The notes beneath the pieces are model-generated. The model made no database searches, was not told the DNA's origin, and saw only the letters and a program-made list of their open reading frames with translations. Of a stretch of 64,000 nucleotides of DNA, positions 27,144-33,400 are shown one piece after another. Every line of letters begins with the position of its first letter. The stretch's first letter is position 1. The position numbers and the translations under genes were made by a program. Source of the stretch: Ruminococcus gauvreauii (GTDB lineage: Bacteria > Bacillota > Clostridia > Lachnospirales > Lachnospiraceae); contig NZ_CP102290.1 in NCBI RefSeq assembly GCF_025151995.1, positions 3,038,001 to 3,102,000 of the forward strand. Direction: 5' to 3'.

Positions 27144-27173
27144 TTGACGGAATATCATTCCAAAACGTACAAT
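27144..27173 (+). promoter_or_regulatory. Promoter of methyltransferase 3
   Basis: TTGACG (27144-27149), 18-base spacer, TACAAT (27168-27173), about 85 bases before the ATG at 27261. Confidence 0.65.
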
Positions 27174-27260
27174 AACACTAGCAGAGGAAAAAAACTGTGA
27201 AAGTTACAAAATACCAAAATGTATAATGGAATGAATCTGATGATGGAAAGGGGATAAAAA

Positions 27261-28586
27261 ATGGCAACAAATATGACAACACATGCGGCGTTTGATGCGC
27301 CGGGTACAGCGGTATCCAATGATACGACTTATATGTTTCTTCCGGTGGAATACAATGATGAGGACGTGGCGGTTATCCGGGAACTGGCACGTGAGTTTAT
27401 GGACATCGCGAATCTTCCTGTACAGAAGGAGACGGCAGAACTCTGGGAGAGAGTCAATGATCTGGAGTCTGCACGTCCGGTCGTATGGCATAATGAACTG
27501 CCCTGGCACGAGATGAATGTGGATGATGAGCTGACACTGAGAACGTCTACACCGTTTGCACAGAGGATCGAGGAGGAGCTGCGCAGAAAAATTTATCTGT
27601 GGAAACACATGCCGGGGGATATGGTACTGGAACCTGTCTTTTACTCGCCGATGATCATTGAGAACTCCGGCATGGGGATTGCGATTACCGAGGAAACAAT
27701 TGCCAGCGATGCAGAGAATAATATTGTTAGCCATAAGTTTATTCCGCAGATTGTTACGATAGAAGATACCGAGAAAATCAAGGCACCGAAAGTGACTTTG
27801 GACAAGGAGGCGACACAGGCCACCTATGAGGCTTATCAGGACATCCTGGGACCGGTGATGCCGGTGGAGATCAAGGGTGTTCAGGGATTCTGGTATGCTC
27901 CGGTGGACGACCTGGTGCAGCTGATGGGCACGAATGAACTCCTGCTGAATGTGGTAATGGAACCGGAACTCGTCCACGCATCCATGAAAAAAATATCGGA
28001 AGCCTATATGGCGGCGCTGGATCAGTACGAGGCCCTTGGCTGCCTTGGTTCCAACAACCTCAATTACCGAATGGGATCCGGTGCATACGGATATTCGAAG
28101 GAACTGAAAAGAGGGACCATGACAAATATGAAGTGCTGCGATATGTGGGGGGCATCCGCCAGCCAGTTCTTCACTTCCGTATCTCCAGAAATGCATGATG
28201 AGTTTTCGATTGCTTATGAAAGACCGTGGATGGAACGGTTTGGGCTGAGTTACTACGGATGCTGCGAGCGTCTGGACATCAAGATGGACCAGCTTCGTCA
28301 GATTAAAAATCTGAGAAAGATCTCCTGCAGCCCGTGGAGTGATACGGAACACATGGCCGAGGTTGTGGGACGGGATTACGTCGTATCCCTGAAGCCGAGT
28401 CCGGCATGCTTTGCCTTTGACACATTCGACGAGGATGCAGTCCGCCGGGATGTGCAGGGGAAACTGAAACTGTTAAAGAACTGTAATGTGGAGATTATTA
28501 TCAAGGATGTGAGTACGATACGATATGACCCGAAGAGGCTGTGGAGATGGGTTGAAATCGTGTCTGAGCTGTGCAGAAATCAGTGA
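27261..28586 (+). CDS. UroD/MtaA-fold putative methyltransferase 3 (YGCCE subgroup)
   Basis: A 441-residue paralogue of the proteins at 18910 and 20350. It shares PWHEMNVDDELTLRT (N-terminal third), SYYGCCERLDIK (Cys334-Cys335-Glu336) and late IIKDVSTIRYDPKRL. It is closest to methyltransferase 1 by eye. It sits alone behind ABC cassette 2, with its own promoter and terminator. As for its paralogues, a methyl-transfer role is inferred from the superfamily and from the corrinoid protein and methyl-THF enzyme at 8.7-10.3 kb. True decarboxylation of uroporphyrinogen is unlikely. Confidence 0.73.
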   Translation: MATNMTTHAAFDAPGTAVSNDTTYMFLPVEYNDEDVAVIRELAREFMDIANLPVQKETAELWERVNDLESARPVVWHNELPWHEMNVDDELTLRTSTPFAQRIEEELRRKIYLWKHMPGDMVLEPVFYSPMIIENSGMGIAITEETIASDAENNIVSHKFIPQIVTIEDTEKIKAPKVTLDKEATQATYEAYQDILGPVMPVEIKGVQGFWYAPVDDLVQLMGTNELLLNVVMEPELVHASMKKISEAYMAALDQYEALGCLGSNNLNYRMGSGAYGYSKELKRGTMTNMKCCDMWGASASQFFTSVSPEMHDEFSIAYERPWMERFGLSYYGCCERLDIKMDQLRQIKNLRKISCSPWSDTEHMAEVVGRDYVVSLKPSPACFAFDTFDEDAVRRDVQGKLKLLKNCNVEIIIKDVSTIRYDPKRLWRWVEIVSELCRNQ

Positions 28587-28620
28587 ATTCTTAATACAAT
28601 ATTGGATGATAGTTAATAGG

Positions 28621-28664
28621 AACAGGGAGGCAGCGACTCATGCGAGTACATTGCCTCCCTGTTT
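28621..28664 (+). terminator. Terminator after methyltransferase 3
   Basis: AACAGGGAGGCA (28621-28632) pairs with TGCCTCCCTGTT (28652-28663), with an inner ACTC/GAGT stem. The Uma2 gene ends just beyond on the other strand. Confidence 0.85.
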
Positions 28665-28696
28665 GGTTCTGCCTGGTTCCCGCCCCTTCCAGAGGG

Positions 28697-29239
28697 TTAG
28701 ATATCCAGTTGTGAGAAATCTATGGATAAGTCTTCATAGATTCCGGCTTTTACTGTATCTGTAAAAGTGTATTCTGCTGTATCGTCCATTGCAAAGTTCC
28801 AGATGGTAATTCTGTTTTTGTGCGGGTCGACAATCCAGTATTCCCGAACGCCGGAAGCGCGGTATTTAAACAATTTGGTGGAGTAGTCCATGCGCCTGCT
28901 GCCGGGGGATACGATTTCAATAATCCAGTCCGGTGCACCATTGCATCCCCTATCTGTGAGTTTGTTTGGATCACAAATAACGCTGATATCCGGTTCTACA
29001 TAATTTTTATCGTTCTCATTCAGAAATACTGCAAATGGGGCGATATAGGGCTCGCATGGGCAGGCTTTAGCATCAATATAGTTAGAAATGGATGTATATA
29101 ACTTGCCGGCAATGCGCTGATGACTTCTGCAGGGTGGTGCCATATAGTAAATTTGGCCGTCAATCAGTTCTGCCCGCTGCCCTTCCGGCAGGTTGTAAAT
29201 ATCTTCAACAGTGTAGGTGTGTTCTTTCGGTAATGGCAT
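28697..29239 (-). CDS. Uma2-family (DUF820) endonuclease-like protein
   Basis: A 180-residue protein of the Uma2 family, which has a PD-(D/E)xK restriction-endonuclease-like fold and is mostly uncharacterised. Visible family features are YTVEDIYNLPEGQRAELIDGQIY at the N-terminus, the acidic EPDISVIC, GAPDWIIEIVSPGSR with the catalytic-type Glu, and the end segment GVREYWIVDP. It is on the opposite strand to its neighbours and appears monocistronic. No partner gene is visible. Cellular role unknown. Confidence 0.88.
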   Translation of the reverse strand: MPLPKEHTYTVEDIYNLPEGQRAELIDGQIYYMAPPCRSHQRIAGKLYTSISNYIDAKACPCEPYIAPFAVFLNENDKNYVEPDISVICDPNKLTDRGCNGAPDWIIEIVSPGSRRMDYSTKLFKYRASGVREYWIVDPHKNRITIWNFAMDDTAEYTFTDTVKAGIYEDLSIDFSQLDI

Positions 29240-29445
29240 ATTAACACGTCCTTTCCTGGCTGCGGTGTTGACAGGTAGTGAAAAGATTATACATCTATAT
29301 TATCACAAAAGTACACGGTTTTTAATGTACATAATAAAAAATTTATACGATCGCGTGTTGCCGCCAGCAAAAACAGATGAAATGAAGCAGATATCGACGG
29401 CATCTTGATACATAATTTTCATTGTGGGTACAGTGCGGGTACAGC

Positions 29446-29474
29446 TTGCATTTCCCCCGGAACCGTGCTATAGT
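29446..29474 (+). promoter_or_regulatory. Promoter upstream of the queT riboswitch
   Basis: TTGCAT (29446-29451), 17-base spacer, TATAGT (29469-29474). Transcription would start just before the riboswitch. The remaining part of the gap from 29240 is A/T-rich and must also hold the Uma2 promoter; nothing else was recognised. Confidence 0.6.
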
Positions 29475-29487
29475 AATAATCGCCAAA

Positions 29488-29586
29488 ACCCTGATAAACA
29501 GGGAGTCGGTACAACTAAATAACCGTGTGTTCGAGACCTTCCACACGTAGGGTGAACATGATCACCCTAAAAACAAAACTAAAGGA
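29488..29586 (+). ncRNA. Candidate preQ1 riboswitch (class III-like) controlling queT
   Basis: Successive stems can form: CCCTG/CAGGG (about 29489-29503), CGGT/ACCG (about 29507-29524), GTGTG/CACAC (about 29525-29546) and AGGGTG/CACCCT (about 29549-29568). An A-rich tail ending AAAACTAAAGGAG follows, in which the ACTAA-like segment overlaps the ribosome binding site, as in preQ1 riboswitches that block translation by pseudoknot. It sits directly before queT, a known preQ1-riboswitch target. Class III is my best match from layout, not from a covariance model. Confidence 0.7.
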
Positions 29587-29596
29587 GAGACAGAAA

Positions 29597-30091
29597 ATGA
29601 GAGACAAAAAGGTATTATTTATCACCCAGGCGGCGATGATCGCCGCGATCTATGTGGTTGTAACTGTCGTGTTCTCAGCGTTTAGCTTCGGTGAGGTACA
29701 GGTGAGGATTTCAGAGGCACTGACGATTCTTCCGCTGTTCACGCCGGCGGCGATCCCGGGGCTTTTCATCGGCTGCATCATTGGCAATGCAATGGGCGGT
29801 GCGATCGTGCTGGACGTCGTATTCGGAAGTATCGCAACGCTGGTGGGTGCTGTGGGATCCTGGCTGCTTCGCAGGCATAAATATCTGGTTCCGCTGCCGC
29901 CGATCATCATGAACGTGCTGATCGTACCGTTTGTGCTGCGCTATGGTTACGGAATCCCGCTTCCGATTCCGTTCATGATGCTCACTGTGGGCCTCGGTGA
30001 AGTTATTTCATGCGGAGTACTTGGATATGTGCTGATGTTTGCGCTGAATAAAGTAAAACATGTGATATTTAAAAATACAGTGATGTCATAG
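29597..30091 (+). CDS. queT: QueT queuosine-precursor transporter
   Basis: A 164-residue hydrophobic protein with about five membrane segments (S component of an energy-coupling-factor importer), with QueT-family features such as FGEVQVRISEALTILPLFTP and VFGSIATLVGAVGSWLLRR. It takes up queuosine precursors for tRNA modification, using a shared ECF module not in this window. GGAG of its ribosome binding site lies at the end of the riboswitch. ATG at 29597 is chosen over an upstream in-frame codon inside the riboswitch. Confidence 0.92.
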   Translation: MRDKKVLFITQAAMIAAIYVVVTVVFSAFSFGEVQVRISEALTILPLFTPAAIPGLFIGCIIGNAMGGAIVLDVVFGSIATLVGAVGSWLLRRHKYLVPLPPIIMNVLIVPFVLRYGYGIPLPIPFMMLTVGLGEVISCGVLGYVLMFALNKVKHVIFKNTVMS

Positions 30092-30121
30092 TAACGGTGC
30101 CTGTGAGGCAGGAACCTTCCG

Positions 30122-30157
30122 AACGGGGATGCATAGTATAAGATATGCATCCCCGTT
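30122..30157 (+). terminator. Terminator after queT
   Basis: AACGGGGATGCATA (30122-30135) is perfectly complementary to TATGCATCCCCGTT (30144-30157). The cation efflux gene starts only 19 bases later, so some read-through is possible. Confidence 0.85.
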
Positions 30158-30175
30158 TGTCAGGAGGTAACCGAT

Positions 30176-31150
30176 TTGGGTAAACAGACAGCACATGCAG
30201 CAATAGAAGAAAGCATCGCGGTACGTGTATCCGTGAACAGCATTATCGTCAATGTGGTATTGTCTGTTGCCAAATTTGTAGCCGGAATCATAGCCGGATC
30301 GGGTGCCATGATTTCAGATGCTGTGCATTCTGCTTCAGATGTATTCAGTACGGTTGTTGTGATGATCGGCGTAAAAATGGCGGGAAAACAGTCGGATGTC
30401 CGCCATCAGTATGGACACGAACGACTGGAATGTGTAGCTTCATTGATTCTTGCAATTGCACTTGCGGCTACCGGGATTGGGATCGGATATTCCGGAATCA
30501 TTAAAATCATAGATGCGGATTATCAGGCGCTGGAAGCGCCTGGACTACTGGCGCTTTTTGCTGCGGTGGTTTCCATCATAGTCAAAGAGGCAATGTACTG
30601 GTACACGAAGGCCGCTGCAAAGCAGATCAATTCAGGGGCGCTTATGGCGGATGCCTGGCATCACCGGTCTGACGCGATGTCGTCTGTGGGGAGTTTTATA
30701 GGCATTTTAGGGGCAAGGCTTGGGTATCCTGTGCTGGACCCGGCTGCCGGAGCTGTGATCTGCATTTTTATCGTCAAAGCGGCTGTGAGCATTTTTCGCG
30801 ATGCGATATGCAAGATGACAGATGTGGCGTGTGATGAGAAGACTGTCAGGCAGATATACAGGATTGCGATAGAACAAAAGGGAGTGATCGCTGTGGATGA
30901 CGTGAAGACCAGGATGTTTGGCAATAAAAAGTATGTGGATCTGGAGATCAGCCAGGACGGGAAAAAAACACTGGAAGAAGCGCATGGAATTGCGGAAGCT
31001 GTACATGATAGAATTGAGAGTGAAATAGAAGGGGTGAAGCACTGTATGGTGCATGTGAATCCTTATAGCTGCAGGGAGGGACAAAAGATTGAAAACGATG
31101 GAATTCAAGATGGAACGGCAGGGGCTTCTGGAGATCGGGCAGGAAGTTGA
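30176..31150 (+). CDS. Cation diffusion facilitator (metal efflux) protein
   Basis: A 324-residue CDF transporter with six membrane segments (about 15-210) and a cytoplasmic C-terminal domain. The metal-site motifs are clear: SDAVHSASD in TM2 and ADAWHHRSDA in TM5 (D/H pattern typical of Zn/Fe/Mn-exporting CDFs). The start is TTG at 30176 behind AGGAGG. The C-terminus overlaps the next small gene by 62 bases. A CsoR-type metal regulator is encoded 0.6 kb downstream and may control it. Confidence 0.92.
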   Translation: MGKQTAHAAIEESIAVRVSVNSIIVNVVLSVAKFVAGIIAGSGAMISDAVHSASDVFSTVVVMIGVKMAGKQSDVRHQYGHERLECVASLILAIALAATGIGIGYSGIIKIIDADYQALEAPGLLALFAAVVSIIVKEAMYWYTKAAAKQINSGALMADAWHHRSDAMSSVGSFIGILGARLGYPVLDPAAGAVICIFIVKAAVSIFRDAICKMTDVACDEKTVRQIYRIAIEQKGVIAVDDVKTRMFGNKKYVDLEISQDGKKTLEEAHGIAEAVHDRIESEIEGVKHCMVHVNPYSCREGQKIENDGIQDGTAGASGDRAGS

Positions 31151-31325
31151 GATCTCGGAAAGTGCACTTCCTACTTCCTATTATTATACGATTATACCTG
31201 CCATAGCGATGAGCAAAAATTATCAGCCGCATGAGCGCTTAAAAGCCACACGGGGAATCGTCAGAGAGATCAATGAGACGGAACGAGGGTTTTATACGCT
31301 TGTGGAATTTCCGGAGGAAGAATAG
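31089..31325 (+). CDS. Small conserved-looking protein, function unknown
   Basis: A 78-residue soluble protein (ISESALPTSYYYTIIPAIAM, then ATRGIVREINETERGFYTLV) that looks like a single small beta-rich domain. TTG start at 31089 with AGGGAGG ahead, inside the end of the efflux gene, so it is probably translationally coupled. An ATG at 31101 is an alternative. No family recognised. Confidence 0.65.
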   Translation: MKTMEFKMERQGLLEIGQEVEISESALPTSYYYTIIPAIAMSKNYQPHERLKATRGIVREINETERGFYTLVEFPEEE

Positions 31326-31428
31326 AGAGGGAAATATTTTGACAGGATATCCCCCACCCCTGCTTGTAGGAACGGAGATATCCTGCTATAATAAAAAATA
31401 CGGTTTTATTATGGGAGGAGAGAAACAA

Positions 31429-31656
31429 ATGAAACGTTATGAAGCAATTTGGGAAATATATAATAAATGTTCAAACAATCAGATGCGGGATGTCTATATT
31501 GATGAGATCGAAATAGAGGATCCGGAAGAATATGTCAGGCACAAATTCAGGGACAAGGTTCTGGAATATGATATCATCAATAAAGAGGACGGCAGCATCG
31601 TGTTTGAGATCATGACCTCCGGGATGAAACAGCGTATGACCTTTACAGAGGTATAA
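31429..31656 (+). CDS. Small acidic protein, function unknown
   Basis: A 75-residue protein (KRYEAIWEIYNKCSNNQMRD start, acidic centre, MTSGMKQRMTFTEV end). GGGAGGAG lies 9 bases before the ATG at 31429, and a TATAAT-like box is near 31386. I see no motif that assigns a function. It lies between the efflux pump and the CsoR-like regulator. Confidence 0.75.
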   Translation: MKRYEAIWEIYNKCSNNQMRDVYIDEIEIEDPEEYVRHKFRDKVLEYDIINKEDGSIVFEIMTSGMKQRMTFTEV

Positions 31657-31705
31657 ACGGAGTCTGCGGATAGAAAAGGGACAAAGGTACATCAGGAGGA
31701 GATCG

Positions 31706-32056
31706 ATGGCAGAGCATGAGAACAGTGTAAAGCATACACATGTATTGGAAGATGGAACCGTGGTGGAGCATACACACAATCATACGCATACCCATACTCA
31801 TCAGAATACGAAAGCGGTTATCAACCGGCTGTCGAGGGCAATTGGCCATCTGGAATCGATAAAACGGATGGTGGAAGACGGAAGAGACTGCAGTGAAGTG
31901 CTGATTCAGCTGTCCGCAGTAAAAGCTGCGATCAATAATACGGGCAAGGTGATCCTGCAGGATCATATTGAACACTGTATTGTGGATGCAGTGGAGAGCG
32001 GAGATAAGGAAACGCTGGCAGAGCTTCATAAAGCAATAGACAGATTTATTAAATAA
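31706..32056 (+). CDS. CsoR/RcnR-family metal-sensing repressor with His-rich N-terminus
   Basis: A 116-residue all-helical DUF156 repressor. The metal triad Cys-His-Cys is preserved: the Cys in GRDCSEVL, and His and Cys in DHIEHC four residues apart, as in Cu(I)-sensing CsoR. The first about 35 residues carry seven or more histidines in a THNHTHTHTHQ run, which is unusual and may buffer or present metal. Such proteins bind DNA as tetramers and are released by metal. Likely targets are the efflux pump at 30176 and the linked Mrp gene 14 bases downstream. Confidence 0.88.
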   Translation: MAEHENSVKHTHVLEDGTVVEHTHNHTHTHTHQNTKAVINRLSRAIGHLESIKRMVEDGRDCSEVLIQLSAVKAAINNTGKVILQDHIEHCIVDAVESGDKETLAELHKAIDRFIK

Positions 32057-32070
32057 GAAGGTGGAAAGAA

Positions 32071-32886
32071 ATGGCGAAAGAATGCAGCAGTACAACATGC
32101 AGCAAAGAGAGCTGTGAAGGATGTCCCAGCAGACAACAGCACAGCTTTCAGGAAAAAATGAATGAAGACTCCCGGATTGGACGGGTGATCGGAATCATCA
32201 GCGGAAAGGGAGGCGTCGGCAAATCTCTTGTCACAGCGTCAATTGCGAACCAGCTGTGCGAACAGGGCTTTAAAGTGGGAATCCTGGATGCGGACATCAC
32301 AGGTCCGTCCATTCCGAAAATGTATGGAATTAAAGGTCCCGCAAAAGCAGGCGACCGCGGGATCGAGCCAATCGCGGCGGAAAATGGAATCAAAATCATG
32401 TCCATCAACCTTTTGCTCCCAAATGCGGACGATCCTGTGATCTGGAGAGGACCAGTCATCGCAAATATGGTGAAACAGTTCTGGACAGACGTCATCTGGG
32501 GCGAACTGGACTTCCTGCTGGTTGACATGCCTCCGGGAACCGGTGATGTACCGCTTACGGTCTTTCAGTCGCTTCCGGTGAATGGTGTGGTTGTCGTTAC
32601 CTCACCGCAGGACCTGGTGAAAATGATCGTTAAAAAAGCGGTGAAAATGGCTGAGATGATGAAGATTCCGGTACTTGGAATCGTGGAGAATTACAGCTAC
32701 GCGATCTGTCCTGACTGCGGAAAGGCATTTCCTATCTTTGGAGAGAGCAAAGTGGATCAGGTTGCGTCGGCGTATGAGCTTCCGGTACTTGGAAAAGTCC
32801 CGGTTCATCCGGAATATGCGAAGGCGGCGGACGAAGGAAAATTCCATACAGTCAGCAATCAACACATACAAAGCATTCTGGGATAG
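32071..32886 (+). CDS. mrp: Mrp/NBP35-type Fe-S cluster carrier ATPase
   Basis: A 271-residue deviant-Walker P-loop ATPase (SGKGGVGKSLVTASIA at about 44-59) with the family segments DADITGPSIPKMYG, DPVIWRGP and LVDMPPGTGD. It has the C-terminal CPDCG bridge motif that binds a shared 4Fe-4S cluster at the dimer interface. The N-terminus carries four more cysteines (Cys5, 10, 15, 18), an NBP35-like extension. It stores and hands on Fe-S clusters. Close coupling to the metal-sensing repressor suggests that metal stress controls it. Confidence 0.93.
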   Translation: MAKECSSTTCSKESCEGCPSRQQHSFQEKMNEDSRIGRVIGIISGKGGVGKSLVTASIANQLCEQGFKVGILDADITGPSIPKMYGIKGPAKAGDRGIEPIAAENGIKIMSINLLLPNADDPVIWRGPVIANMVKQFWTDVIWGELDFLLVDMPPGTGDVPLTVFQSLPVNGVVVVTSPQDLVKMIVKKAVKMAEMMKIPVLGIVENYSYAICPDCGKAFPIFGESKVDQVASAYELPVLGKVPVHPEYAKAADEGKFHTVSNQHIQSILG

Positions 32887-32966
32887 CAGATGCGGGCTCA
32901 GACAGGAATTGTGTAAAATCACATAAATCGGGCGATTTGGGGCCTGAATTTATACAGGATTTTGAA

Positions 32967-32995
32967 TTGACTTTCTCGCTGCAAGGTGCCATAAT
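32967..32995 (+). promoter_or_regulatory. Promoter of the HPr-like gene
   Basis: TTGACT (32967-32972), 17-base spacer, CATAAT (32990-32995). Confidence 0.6.
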
Positions 32996-33043
32996 GTGTT
33001 AAATAAAAACATTAACGCGGGTCACGAGAGAGGAATGATAACT

Positions 33044-33271
33044 ATGGCAGAATGTAAGATTAAATTGAACGCCGCAGAAGAAGTAAAAGAATTTGTATCC
33101 GTTGCGGGCAAATGCGATTTTGACATTGACATTTTTTATAATCGTGTTGTTGTCGATGCGAAATCAATTCTTGGGATTCTGAGCATGGATTTGACGAAGC
33201 CATTGACGGTACAGAGCTATGGCGAAAATCCGGAATTTACACGTATGCTGAAAAAGTATGCGATAGCCTGA
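33044..33271 (+). CDS. HPr-like protein lacking the phosphorylatable histidine
   Basis: A 75-residue protein with the PTS HPr fold pattern: VVVDAKSILGILSMDL corresponds to the region around HPr regulatory Ser46. The site where HPr has GLHARP with His15 reads instead VKEFVSVAG, so it cannot pass phosphate in the PTS. The Ser-containing segment could still be a target of HPr kinase, as for Crh, giving a regulatory rather than transport role. The ATG at 33044 fits GAGAGAGG spacing better than the ATG at 33035. Monocistronic. Confidence 0.8.
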   Translation: MAECKIKLNAAEEVKEFVSVAGKCDFDIDIFYNRVVVDAKSILGILSMDLTKPLTVQSYGENPEFTRMLKKYAIA

Positions 33272-33300
33272 AAAAAATAATAGACGATAGAAAAGAAAGA

Positions 33301-33346
33301 CTGCTGCAGGACGGATAGGAGACTATCCGTATTTGCAGCGGTTTTG
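33301..33346 (+). terminator. Terminator after the HPr-like gene
   Basis: CTGCTGCAGGACGGATAG (33301-33318) pairs, with one internal mismatch, with CTATCCGTATTTGCAGCG (33323-33340), followed by GTTTTG. Confidence 0.85.
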
Positions 33347-33400
33347 TATTTGGAGAAAATATGATACAATGCTGTCTATACGCAAAGAACGAGGGAAGAC

